A stretch of DNA of 43,927 bases from assembly GCA_009911365.1 (NCBI GenBank), contig QXXF01000028.1:1-43927 (forward strand), read 5' to 3'. Below, piece by piece: positions 25,185-33,739 of the stretch. The position numbers were made by a program, and so were the translations under genes. Each line of letters begins with the position of its first letter. Positions within the stretch are counted from its first letter, which is position 1. Source of the stretch: Clostridiales bacterium (lineage in GTDB: Bacteria > Bacillota > Clostridia > Peptostreptococcales > Anaerovoracaceae). Under the pieces are notes generated by a model. That model was not told the origin of the DNA. It saw only the letters and a program-made list of their open reading frames with translations, and ran no database searches.

Positions 25185-28100
25185 CTACAATCGTTTGAAA
25201 TACTCGATCAAAATCTCTTTCATATAATGATACCGCCTGGCATAGGTATTATCCACACGAATCAGCTGAAAATCATATCGGCGGCAGATCTGGGCCTTTT
25301 TGCGATCTCGCTCCCTGACAGCTTCATCCTCGATATGTTCTTTCCCATCCAGCTCAATGGCCAGTACAGGGATTTCCTTTTGCCGTCCAGCCTTTTCGTA
25401 GACCACAAAATCAAACCTGCCCGTATAAAACAAGTCCTCCACGCCATTGCTGCCATCAAACACATGAGAAATAGCCACTTCCCTGTGAATGGCGTATTTC
25501 CGCCCGGAAACCAGGATGTTCCCCAGCGCATGGCTGAGAGTTTCCATAAAGGCCGACTCTGTTTCCGAGCTATAGGGCTTGATGCCCAGCGCCCTGGTGG
25601 CTGCGGACTTTGGCGTGACCACAGAGCTGCCGTTGGTCTTGATGTACTCCACCAATTCGTAGATGTCATCGCTGTCATTCGTTCGATGGAGCCGTGACAA
25701 TTCCTTGCTGCTGGAAAGCAAGACCAGCTGCTCTTTTGCCCTGGAGGTTGCCACGTTAATCAGCTCTTTGTTATTTTTTAACCAGTCGTACGTCTTTTGG
25801 AAAGTCTGGTCTGTCACTGCCAGAGAAAAGAGGATCACATCCTTCTCGTCTCCCTGAAAAGCATGAACCGTACCGCACTGGATGTCTCTAATGCCGCTTT
25901 CCCGCAGACAAGCGTTAATATGGTCCCGCTGATTGGTGAATGGCGTGATGACTCCAATCTTTTTCTCCCTGTTAGCATTGATATATTCGATGATTTTTTC
26001 AGCTTCCGCAGGCGCAGTGTTTCTCTGATAGGCTGTGTTCTCCTTTATGTCCATGTAAACAAGAGGCTGTGATTCCTGGCTCTGGCTGCGGATCTTCAGC
26101 TTGTTATTGTAGTACTTTTTGTTGTTGAAATCAATGATCTTTTGATGACATCGGTAATGATAGCTCAGGAGGATTTCATCACTGACCGAATCACAAGCCA
26201 GATAAGTTTTGTAAATGGAATTCTTGATATAGTCATACTCCTTGCTGATGCCATAACGTTTTTTCAAGGCCTGATTGTTTTTTTGATCCAGCACAATGAC
26301 CGGACTCAGCTGCTGGGGATCACCTACCAGCATCAGGCTTTCACCCCGCAAAATAGGAACCAGAGAAACAGCGCAGTTGCACTGGCTGGCCTCATCCAAG
26401 ATCACCATGTCAAACCAGGCACCTGGCTCTCCCAACCTATGGGCGGAAATACAGGTGGTAATGACCACAGGAAAGATTCGCAGAAATTTTTTCAAATTTT
26501 CCGTCTGACTCAAATAACGATTAAAGGCTTTGACCTGCTCTTTCCTGCTGCCTTCCATGAAAACAATGTCCCATAGATCCTGATTTTTAGGCTCTTTCAG
26601 CCTCTGAATGTATTTTGCGGAAATATAATAAAGATACTTGCGGAATTCCTCTTCATCATCATCGATCAGAGACATTGCGTCTTCCTCTCGAATCGTACCG
26701 ATCTTTTCCATTTGGGTTTCCACGTTTTTCAGCTGCCTGCTCTGCAGCTCAACCTGAAAATTGAAGTCCTGTCCTGACTGGAGCAGACGCTGGATAGCCT
26801 CTTTTCGCTCATCCAAGTCCAAAGTTTCTTCATACTTCTTTAAAAGGCCTGATAGTTCCCTTGCCCGCTGGATCCGGTCCCCCTTGTTCCGCTCTAGGGT
26901 ATTGGTATAAACTTTGATGTCCGCAGTCTGCTGATACAGCTCCCTCATGTCCTCTAGCGCGTCTTCCACCTTGTCCATGTTTCCCAGTCGGACAATGGGA
27001 AGAGGGATATGCTTTCCTCGGTATTTCATGCTCCGCAGCTGATGAAACACGCTATCGATAGGGTGGTTGTTATAAGATGCGAAAAGCACGGTCTTTTCAT
27101 TGAAAAAAGCCGTGGTGATGGTGTTGAGTATGGTATTGGTCTTTCCTGTTCCTGGGGGTCCTTGGATGTAAGAAAGCGGGTATTTCAAACCGTGATGGAT
27201 GGCAAGGAGCTGATCCAGATTCACTCTTCGATTCAGCAGTGCCAGGGGGTACTGTTTTCTCCTCGCAGGCTGCTTTGTCAGCTCTCCGAAAAAGGCACGG
27301 ATAGGTGTCGTTACCTTGTCCTCTTGGTACATTTCCATGATTTTGGCGTATTCCTGATTGAGGTCCAGCATGATCTCCCGGCTGATGGTAAGCAAATAGG
27401 GCATGTCGTCCACCCCTTTGATATTGGGATTGGTACGGGTGATGATATCTTTGATGGTTTCCTGGTTGGCCTCAAAATTTTCCAGCAAATCACTGTGCTC
27501 CTCAGGAAGAAATCGCCGGATGCTCTGCTTTTCCCCTTCCAGTGTAAACTCTCGGCAAATGGTCACTTCATCCTCAGCCAGCAGCCTCTTTCTTGCCACG
27601 TCAAAGTTCATGCGCCTGTAAGCCAGCACGTAAAGTCCCCTGTTTGTGGGAATGCTCAGCAGGTTCATGCAAATTTGGTGGGTGTGCTTTTTCTTTTTTT
27701 CTTTTTCCGCCTTTTGTCTGTGCTGAAAATTGCGGATCATTTCCCGATACTGGACAGGATTCAGGCGATAAACTCCTGACTCTACCTGTTCACCGTCAAT
27801 ACCTTCGATCAAGGTGTAATCGCTTTTGTAAGGCGTGGTATCCAAGCGGCTGCAATCAGCGAAATAATTGAGCACATTGAGATTGGCCGGATGGTGGAAC
27901 AAGGTTTTGTATTTATGGGGATTGACGCGGATGTCTTCTACTAAGTTCTCGTTGATAGGATGATAAGAACCTTCTACCACGCTGGAAGACCGGATGGAAT
28001 CGATATAGATCCCAGGAAAATCTCCCAATGTATATTGGGACAAGTGAAGACCAGATACCTTGAGGGATCGGCTCTTGACATGGATGTCATTGATGCCGAT

Positions 28101-28199
28101 CCAGTATCTGGTGATTTCTTCATTTTTATTTTTGTATTCGATGCTCAGCCATTTTCCTTCGTGGATAGCTCTAAAAATGTCTCGGGTAATGGAATCCAA
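25185..28199 (-). CDS. SF1 helicase with WYL-like N-domain and C-terminal nuclease domain
   Basis: A 1004-residue DNA/RNA helicase of the Upf1/Dna2-like SF1 group. Residues 8-75 (IHEGKWLSIEYKNKNEEITR and the strands after it) look like a WYL-type ligand domain. The helicase core has Walker A GPPGTGKTN at 347-355, Walker B VILDEASQ, VGDPQQLSPV, YHYRCHQKI, VHAFQGDEKD and VATSRAKEQLV. Residues about 880-1004 resemble a DUF2726/Vsr-like PD-(D/E)XK domain: FYTGRFDFVVYE and LAIELDGKEH carry the expected D and E-x-D/K residues. The start is a TTG at 28199, three bases after the acetolactate synthase stop, with AAGGA upstream. Such combinations are frequent in defence or DNA-repair proteins; the role is not known. 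Confidence 0.82.
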   Translation of the reverse strand: MDSITRDIFRAIHEGKWLSIEYKNKNEEITRYWIGINDIHVKSRSLKVSGLHLSQYTLGDFPGIYIDSIRSSSVVEGSYHPINENLVEDIRVNPHKYKTLFHHPANLNVLNYFADCSRLDTTPYKSDYTLIEGIDGEQVESGVYRLNPVQYREMIRNFQHRQKAEKEKKKKHTHQICMNLLSIPTNRGLYVLAYRRMNFDVARKRLLAEDEVTICREFTLEGEKQSIRRFLPEEHSDLLENFEANQETIKDIITRTNPNIKGVDDMPYLLTISREIMLDLNQEYAKIMEMYQEDKVTTPIRAFFGELTKQPARRKQYPLALLNRRVNLDQLLAIHHGLKYPLSYIQGPPGTGKTNTILNTITTAFFNEKTVLFASYNNHPIDSVFHQLRSMKYRGKHIPLPIVRLGNMDKVEDALEDMRELYQQTADIKVYTNTLERNKGDRIQRARELSGLLKKYEETLDLDERKEAIQRLLQSGQDFNFQVELQSRQLKNVETQMEKIGTIREEDAMSLIDDDEEEFRKYLYYISAKYIQRLKEPKNQDLWDIVFMEGSRKEQVKAFNRYLSQTENLKKFLRIFPVVITTCISAHRLGEPGAWFDMVILDEASQCNCAVSLVPILRGESLMLVGDPQQLSPVIVLDQKNNQALKKRYGISKEYDYIKNSIYKTYLACDSVSDEILLSYHYRCHQKIIDFNNKKYYNNKLKIRSQSQESQPLVYMDIKENTAYQRNTAPAEAEKIIEYINANREKKIGVITPFTNQRDHINACLRESGIRDIQCGTVHAFQGDEKDVILFSLAVTDQTFQKTYDWLKNNKELINVATSRAKEQLVLLSSSKELSRLHRTNDSDDIYELVEYIKTNGSSVVTPKSAATRALGIKPYSSETESAFMETLSHALGNILVSGRKYAIHREVAISHVFDGSNGVEDLFYTGRFDFVVYEKAGRQKEIPVLAIELDGKEHIEDEAVRERDRKKAQICRRYDFQLIRVDNTYARRYHYMKEILIEYFKRL

Positions 28200-28202
28200 A
28201 TG

Positions 28203-29954
28203 TTATTTTTCCTTCTTTGCAATTTCTTTCCATATATTAGCTGTCTGCGCAGAAAGTTTTACGTTTTCGCCATAATCGACTTGGCAGTCTATGACAGCTG
28301 GAACATCCTGCTTGAACGCATCTTCCAACATTGGAGTTAGATCCTCTGTCTTTTCCACTCTGTATCCTTTGGCGCCCATAGCCTCCGCCAGCTTGACAAA
28401 ATCAGGATTTGTGAAATCCGTGTAGCATGTTCTTCCAAACTGATCCATCTGTTTCCATTTGATAAGACCATAACCGCCGTCTCTCCAAATCAGGGTCACA
28501 AAATTGACACCAATTCGCAAGGCGGTCTCCAATTCCTGCATGTTCATCATAAAGCCGCCGTCTCCTGTGATGGTCATGACCTTTTTATGTGGATTTGCCA
28601 GCTTGGCCGCAATGGCTCCTGGAACGCCAATTCCCATAGTGGCAAAGCCATTGGATACAATGCAGGTATTTGGCTTGTAGCAGTTGTAATGCCTGGCGAT
28701 CCACATTTTATGCGCACCGACATCGGAAATCACGATATCATCCTCACCCATGACTTTGCGCACATCATGAAGGATCCGCTGTGGTTTCACAGGGAACGCC
28801 TCATCATGTTCATATTGATCGTGGTCCTCTTTGATAATCCGCCGCATCTCCAGTGCGTAATCCGGTTCTGTTTCTCGGTCAGAACGGCGAAGGATCTCGT
28901 ATAGCGAGTCGGAAGTGTCGCCCACCACCTGCACTTCCGGCTGATAGCGTCTATTGATATGGGCAGGTTGTGTCCCGATATGTATGATTTTATGATCGTT
29001 ATTCTCGTTCCACTTTCTTGGGAAGCATTCTACGATATCATAGCCAATGGTGATGATGGTGTCGGCTTCGTTGAAAATTTCATTGACATAATCCTTCTGC
29101 GGAATGCCAATGGTCCACATGGAGTATGGATTATCAAAGGGGATGATGCCCTTTGCCATGATTGTGTTGACCACTGGGATCCGAAGCTCCGTAGCAAAGT
29201 CGGTGATGGCCCTGCTCGCACCGTCCCTTACAGCACCATAGCCTGCTAGGATCACCGGACGATGTGCGCTGGATATCTTTCTCGCCGCCCGTTCGATAGA
29301 CTTGAAGGAAGCAATGCCTTTCTCCGGCGCTACTCTGCGCATAGGCATGCCTTGTGCCGGTGCTTTGGCGATATTGACAGGGAGGTCGATATGCACGGCT
29401 CCCGGCTTTTCTGATTCTGCGTACTTGAAAGCGATCCTGACAATTTCTGGCACCGTGTCAGGCCGCAGGATCTGCTTTGTCCTTTTTGTGATAGGTTCAA
29501 AAACTTTTTCTAGATCCAGGTATTGATGCGCTGTCAGATGCAGCCGGTCTGTTGCCATCTGCCCTGTGATCGCAAGCACTGGCGCACCGTCAAGGTTTGC
29601 GTCAGCGACTCCGGTCACCAGGTTAGTTGCCCCTGGTCCCAACGTGGACAAACAAACGCCAGTCTTGCCTGTTAGCCTGCCGTAAACATCTGCCATAAAA
29701 GCAGCGCCTTGTTCATGTCTTGTGGTAATAAAGCGGATAGATGATTTTTCGATCGCATTCATCAGATCCAGGTTTTCTTCTCCTGGGATCCCAAAGATAT
29801 ATTTGACGCCTTCCTGCTCCAGGCATTCCACCAACAGGTCTGCTGTTGTCCGGTCAAAATCCGGCGGAATTAAAGCCGCGTCTCCATTTTCTTTTAGAAA
29901 TTCCAGATACGATTCAACTCGTTGCTTGTTCTGTATTCCGTCTTCCTTTTTCAT
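28203..29954 (-). CDS. acetolactate synthase (thiamine-diphosphate enzyme)
   Basis: A 583-residue thiamine-diphosphate enzyme, most like the catalytic subunit of acetolactate synthase, which joins two pyruvates into acetolactate for branched-chain amino acids or acetoin. It has the N-terminal pyrimidine domain with the catalytic Glu in TRHEQGAAFMA, the QYLDLEKVFEPITK stretch, a central domain and the diphosphate-binding motif GDGGFMMNMQELETA. An extra 35-residue N-terminal arm precedes the usual TADLLVECLEQEGV. No ilvN small subunit is adjacent, and it resembles catabolic AlsS forms, so either role is possible. I start it at 29954, where GGAGG spacing is 9; the ATG at 29960 is too close. Confidence 0.87.
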   Translation of the reverse strand: MKKEDGIQNKQRVESYLEFLKENGDAALIPPDFDRTTADLLVECLEQEGVKYIFGIPGEENLDLMNAIEKSSIRFITTRHEQGAAFMADVYGRLTGKTGVCLSTLGPGATNLVTGVADANLDGAPVLAITGQMATDRLHLTAHQYLDLEKVFEPITKRTKQILRPDTVPEIVRIAFKYAESEKPGAVHIDLPVNIAKAPAQGMPMRRVAPEKGIASFKSIERAARKISSAHRPVILAGYGAVRDGASRAITDFATELRIPVVNTIMAKGIIPFDNPYSMWTIGIPQKDYVNEIFNEADTIITIGYDIVECFPRKWNENNDHKIIHIGTQPAHINRRYQPEVQVVGDTSDSLYEILRRSDRETEPDYALEMRRIIKEDHDQYEHDEAFPVKPQRILHDVRKVMGEDDIVISDVGAHKMWIARHYNCYKPNTCIVSNGFATMGIGVPGAIAAKLANPHKKVMTITGDGGFMMNMQELETALRIGVNFVTLIWRDGGYGLIKWKQMDQFGRTCYTDFTNPDFVKLAEAMGAKGYRVEKTEDLTPMLEDAFKQDVPAVIDCQVDYGENVKLSAQTANIWKEIAKKEK

Positions 29955-29998
29955 GGCCATGGCCCTCCCTAAATTGTATCCTATTAATGTTTACGTTC

Positions 29999-30027
29999 AC
30001 CATACCATAACCTTCTGTCAATTTCAA
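29999..30027 (-). promoter_or_regulatory. sigma-A promoter of the acetolactate synthase gene
   Basis: On the minus strand TTGAAA (30022-30027) and TATGGT (29999-30004) are 17 bases apart. The leader is only about 40 bases, too short for a T-box. Confidence 0.55.
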
Positions 30028-30133
30028 GAGTTGATGCGTTTTCCCCTCGGAAATCCATGAGTCCAATCCTATTTTCCGTTACAATCCGTTTGGTCGGATG
30101 CTGCTCGCCGGATCAAATGCTCTAGATGGATCA

Positions 30134-30982
30134 CTACTGCGCACTCAAATATCCCTCTACGTCTTCCGGCATCAGGCCAGGAGTTATGGACAAGTGAAGC
30201 ATAGCACTGTGCTTCTTGCCCTTTTGATCTAGATAAATCAGCTGTGATTCCAAGAAAGTTCTCCCGTACCGCGGTTGATTATTTTCCCATAGGACATCTT
30301 CCAAGTATTCCACTGCGCATTCCTCGTCTTCAGACAGTTCCAGGGGCTGCTCCCTGCTGATTTTGCTAAGAGGCACGCAGTTGATGGTCATAGAATCCGT
30401 TAATCTGCCCAGCTGCGCTTCATATGGAAGCTCTACGCCAACGATCCGCACCGGCTTTTTCGCAATCAAATCCTCGTGGCAGACCATGCCCTGCGCTTCT
30501 CTACGAGCCCCGCCTCTGGTGTATTCCAAATCTTTTCCTACTGAAAAGCTCCTGATGGCGATGTGTCCTACATCAGCCATGGTCTCTGCGCCATCGTCCC
30601 ATAGGATCTTCAATTCGCTGAATTCCAACGGATGCTCTTCAAAATAAGTCTCACTGTAAGGTTCCACAGCCACACCCCAGCTCACTGTATGGAGCAGGTA
30701 ACCGCTGGCTTTTTCGGAAACGTCCTCATACACTATGCTGCTCACTTCTTTAGGTGCGCCGGGGATCTCGATGCGCTTCACCTTTTTGTTCCAAGACTTG
30801 TCGCTAATGTAGGAAATGTCTACGTCCATGTCCTCCGCACTGATCAGGTTTTTCACAAATACCGGCTCTTTTAGATCCTCAGCAGCTGCCGGGGCATCCG
30901 TTTTCTCTCCGCATCCGCCCATCATGCAGACAGCTGCCAAAATCAGGCAGAGTCCTGCTAATGTCACAAAAATTCTTTTCAT
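30134..30982 (-). CDS. lipoprotein of unknown function
   Basis: A 282-residue exported lipoprotein. The signal is typical: MKRIFVTLAGLCLILAAVC, then the lipobox MGGC with the lipidated Cys at residue 24, followed by an Ala-rich linker. The mature part is acidic, without cysteine pairs or catalytic motifs that I recognise, and looks mostly beta-structured. No family assignment. It has its own divergent promoter facing birA and RBS AGGAGG, and no obvious terminator. Its place before the acetolactate synthase gene says little about function. Confidence 0.8.
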   Translation of the reverse strand: MKRIFVTLAGLCLILAAVCMMGGCGEKTDAPAAAEDLKEPVFVKNLISAEDMDVDISYISDKSWNKKVKRIEIPGAPKEVSSIVYEDVSEKASGYLLHTVSWGVAVEPYSETYFEEHPLEFSELKILWDDGAETMADVGHIAIRSFSVGKDLEYTRGGARREAQGMVCHEDLIAKKPVRIVGVELPYEAQLGRLTDSMTINCVPLSKISREQPLELSEDEECAVEYLEDVLWENNQPRYGRTFLESQLIYLDQKGKKHSAMLHLSITPGLMPEDVEGYLSAQ

Positions 30983-31080
30983 AGTTGCTCCTCCTTTTAC
31001 TCTTTCACACGTTTTAGAAATCAGCTATCTCCCCCCCCGCTGGCTCGAAAATCTTCCCATCATTTCCCTCTCTATGCCCC

Positions 31081-31109
31081 ATTCTACCATCCTGTCTTTG
31101 AAATGACAA
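31081..31109 (-). promoter_or_regulatory. sigma-A promoter of the lipoprotein gene
   Basis: On the minus strand TTGTCA (31104-31109) and TAGAAT (31081-31086) are separated by 17 bases; the leader would be about 90 bases. Confidence 0.6.
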
Positions 31110-31153
31110 GCAACGCATACTTTAATGTTATTTTATCCCATTTTTATGGTCGA

Positions 31154-31182
31154 TTGACAAGCCGCACCCAATAGGCTACACT
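31154..31182 (+). promoter_or_regulatory. sigma-A promoter of birA
   Basis: TTGACA (31154-31159), a 17-base spacer and TACACT (31177-31182) lie about 30 bases before the birA start. Confidence 0.7.
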
Positions 31183-31212
31183 GTTTCTATGAAATCAGTA
31201 GGAGGCGCACGC

Positions 31213-32184
31213 ATGTCAGTCAAAGAGCAAGTGCTGAAAGCATTGGAAGAACACAAAGGAGAAAGCCTTTCCGGAGAAGCCATGGCCGAGTCCATGGGTG
31301 TGTCCCGGGCAGCTATCCACAAAGCCATCAAAACACTGCGGATGGACGGTTACCAGATCGAGGCAGTCACCAATAAAGGCTACCATTTACCGATATCCAG
31401 CGACATGTTGTCCGTTCAGGGCATTGAGGCCTGCTTGTCTCCGGATCTGAAAGGCCTGCCTATCCATGTTTACAAAACCGTGGATTCCACAAATAACGCA
31501 GCAAAGAAACTGGCCCTGGAGGGTGCTGTCCACGGAACCACGGTGCTGGCATTCCACCAGAGCCAAGGCAAAGGACGGCTGGGGCGGACCTTCATTTCAC
31601 CAGCGAACACAGGCATTTACATGAGCATTCTGCTAAAGCCCACATTCGACATGAGTCACTCGCTCCTAGTGACTACCGCGGCTTCTGTGGCAGTGGTCCG
31701 GGCCATGGAATCGGTCTGCGGCACCCAGGCCCAAATCAAATGGGTCAACGATATTTATGCGCAAGGGAAAAAAGTCTGTGGCATCCTGACAGAGGCCATC
31801 ACGGATTTTGAAACCAGCCAGATACAGTATTTGATCCTGGGAATCGGTATCAATTGCAGCACAAAAGAATTTCCACAAGATCTGCTGGAAATCGCAGGCG
31901 CGCTGGAAGGGGAGTTTTCTAAAAATCAGTTGGCAGCAGAAGTTCTGAATCAAGTTTTGCCGCTAATGGACCATTTGGAGAGCGAATCCTTTATGGATGA
32001 TTATAAATCCCATTCCATGGTGCTAGGCAAGGAGATTAAAGTCTACAAGGGTGGATATGTGGGAGATGTCCCAGGCCGGACCGCTAGAGCAATGAATATT
32101 GCCGAAAATGGAGGGCTGCGGGTACTCTACTCGGATGGCAGCCAGGAAATTTTGTCCACTGGAGAAATATCTATCCGGCTCTAA
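31213..32184 (+). CDS. birA: biotin-protein ligase / biotin operon repressor
   Basis: A 323-residue bifunctional BirA. Residues 1-60 form a winged helix (GESLSGEAMAESMGVSRAAI, HKAIKTLRMDGYQI), followed by the ligase domain with VDSTNNAAKKLA, the biotinyl-AMP loop QSQGKGRLGRTFISP and KWVNDIYAQGKKVCGILTE, and a C-terminal beta domain. It activates biotin with ATP, attaches it to carboxylases and, given the HTH, probably represses biotin genes. The start at 31213 has GTAGGAGG upstream; the ATG at 31189 does not. No biotin genes are nearby. Confidence 0.95.
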   Translation: MSVKEQVLKALEEHKGESLSGEAMAESMGVSRAAIHKAIKTLRMDGYQIEAVTNKGYHLPISSDMLSVQGIEACLSPDLKGLPIHVYKTVDSTNNAAKKLALEGAVHGTTVLAFHQSQGKGRLGRTFISPANTGIYMSILLKPTFDMSHSLLVTTAASVAVVRAMESVCGTQAQIKWVNDIYAQGKKVCGILTEAITDFETSQIQYLILGIGINCSTKEFPQDLLEIAGALEGEFSKNQLAAEVLNQVLPLMDHLESESFMDDYKSHSMVLGKEIKVYKGGYVGDVPGRTARAMNIAENGGLRVLYSDGSQEILSTGEISIRL

Positions 32185-32249
32185 CCAGTTTCCTAGCTTA
32201 TGAAGGGCCGGATGATTGGAGCATTTATTCCATAATTTGAAAACTATGA

Positions 32250-32255
32250 TACAAT
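32250..32255 (+). promoter_or_regulatory. extended -10 promoter of the GH3 gene
   Basis: TGATACAAT gives an extended -10 box (TACAAT at 32250-32255) about 30 bases before the TTG start; no good -35 box. Confidence 0.35.
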
Positions 32256-32283
32256 GTAGCCATCCAAGAAAGGCGGTTATTCA

Positions 32284-33465
32284 TTGAAAAGAAAAGTATT
32301 GATCCTTTGCGCAGCCCTCGTGCTTTTGGCAGGAAGCGGCCTGTTTTTGCTCCCTCGAAATCAGGGGCCGGAGGGAACTTCCAAGTCTTCAGACCCTATT
32401 TCCGCAAAAGAAGCTGGAAAGATCACGGTGTCCAAAAGCGCAGCGGAAAAAGCCGTGGAAGCCATGTCATTAAAAGAGCAAATCGGGCAGATGTTCCTAG
32501 TCTGCGTTACCAATTCCACTGTGAGCACAGAAGACATCAAAAGGTATCATCTGGGCGGCTATCTGTTTTTTGCTGATTTCTTTCAGGTTCGGGACAAGGA
32601 AACGGTTTCCGCTGACATCGCTTCCTATCAGCAGGCAGCCTCCACACCAATGTTCATGGCCGCGGACGAGGAGGGCGAAACCGTGATCCGCATCAGCAAG
32701 TATCCCGCGTTTCGCAATCAGCCTTTCGCGTCGCCCCAGCAGCTTTACAATCAAGGCGGCCTTGACGCTGTGCTGGCGCAAGAGGAAGAAAAATCTGATC
32801 TGCTCTTGTCCTTGGGCATCAACGTGAATCTAACTCCAGTCTGCGACATGACAGATGACAAGGCTTCTTTTATTTACAGCCGGACGCTGGGGCAAAACGC
32901 AAAAACCACGGCCAACTACATCGCCTCCGTGGTTTCTCTGATGAACGCTAAAAAGATCGGCTCCTCGCTCAAACATTTCCCTGGCTACGGCGGAAATTCC
33001 GACACCCATACGGGAGTGGCCCGCGACGCTCGGCCTTACAAAGACTTTGCAGAAAAAGACTTTCTGCCATTTCAGGCTGGGATCAAGGCCGGTGCGCCTT
33101 GCGTGCTGGTAAGCCACAATATCGTGGAATCCATGGATCCAGAAAAGCCTGCGTCCCTGTCCAAACCAGTCCATGAGATTTTGCGGAAGGAATTGGGATT
33201 CGGCGGCGTGATCCTAACAGATGATCTGATCATGGAGGGAGTCCAAGGCTACAGCGGAGAGGAAAATATCGCAGTCGCCGCCATCCAAGCGGGCAACGAT
33301 CTTCTCTGCACGGCTGGCTACAAAGAGCAGATCCCGGCAGTGGTAGAAGCGGTCAAAGCCGGAAAAATTTCAAAAAAACAAATCACAGAATCTGCCCTGC
33401 GGGTCCTGAAATGGAAAGAACGATTGGGCCTGCTGCCTCAGGATTCACCTGAAAATGACGAGTAA
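32284..33465 (+). CDS. NagZ-like beta-N-acetylhexosaminidase (glycoside hydrolase family 3)
   Basis: A 393-residue GH3 enzyme. Residues 1-23 are hydrophobic (VLILCAALVLLAGSGLFLL) and act as a signal or membrane anchor, followed by a loose linker and the TIM-barrel domain from about residue 60 (MSLKEQIGQMFLVCVTN). The NagZ hallmark KHFPGYGG...SDTHTG with the Asp/His pair, and the nucleophile Asp in GVILTDDLIMEG, are present; no second GH3 domain. It should cut N-acetylglucosamine from muropeptides outside the membrane. The start is a TTG with AAAGGCGG before it. The next small gene begins 19 bases after its stop. Confidence 0.9.
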   Translation: MKRKVLILCAALVLLAGSGLFLLPRNQGPEGTSKSSDPISAKEAGKITVSKSAAEKAVEAMSLKEQIGQMFLVCVTNSTVSTEDIKRYHLGGYLFFADFFQVRDKETVSADIASYQQAASTPMFMAADEEGETVIRISKYPAFRNQPFASPQQLYNQGGLDAVLAQEEEKSDLLLSLGINVNLTPVCDMTDDKASFIYSRTLGQNAKTTANYIASVVSLMNAKKIGSSLKHFPGYGGNSDTHTGVARDARPYKDFAEKDFLPFQAGIKAGAPCVLVSHNIVESMDPEKPASLSKPVHEILRKELGFGGVILTDDLIMEGVQGYSGEENIAVAAIQAGNDLLCTAGYKEQIPAVVEAVKAGKISKKQITESALRVLKWKERLGLLPQDSPENDE

Positions 33466-33484
33466 ATGGAAAGGAGTGAACATC

Positions 33485-33637
33485 ATGCTCAAATATTGCC
33501 CATCTTGCTACACAGAAGTAGAAGTGGAGGACAAAGAGAACACATGCCCCCACTGTGGCGGAAAGCTGGACAAGCCTTTCACCCAGGAAGAAGATGATGA
33601 AATGATGGAGTTGCTAATGACCATGATTCAAATGTGA
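33485..33637 (+). CDS. small zinc ribbon protein
   Basis: A 50-residue protein with two CxxC knuckles (CPSCY and CPHCGG) forming a zinc ribbon, and an acidic C-terminal helix (QEEDDEMMELLMTMIQM). AAAGGAG lies upstream at good spacing, which sets this start. It is probably cotranscribed with the GH3 gene. No function can be assigned. Confidence 0.75.
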   Translation: MLKYCPSCYTEVEVEDKENTCPHCGGKLDKPFTQEEDDEMMELLMTMIQM

Positions 33638-33670
33638 TGGTCTTATCGTGACAGATTTAAGGCGTGAAAC

Positions 33671-33712
33671 AACATGCCGGAAATACCCCGTCTATCGTAT
33701 TTTCGGCATGTT
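33671..33712. repeat. 16-bp inverted repeat
   Basis: Arms at 33671-33686 and 33697-33712 pair over 16 positions (one G-U) around CCCGTCTATC, between two convergent units. There is no U tract on either strand, so it is a weak terminator or another kind of hairpin. Confidence 0.55.
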
Positions 33713-33739
33713 GAAAATATAGTGAATTGTCTCACCCAT

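Noticed and set aside
24989-25198. Small plus-strand reading frame before the helicase stop
   Set aside because: No ribosome-binding site and no recognisable protein features.
29955-30133. T-box leader before acetolactate synthase
   Set aside because: The promoter lies only about 40 bases from the start codon; no T-box or specifier stem is seen.
33671-33712. Inverted repeat as a proven intrinsic terminator
   Set aside because: No U tract follows on either strand, so it is listed as a repeat only.
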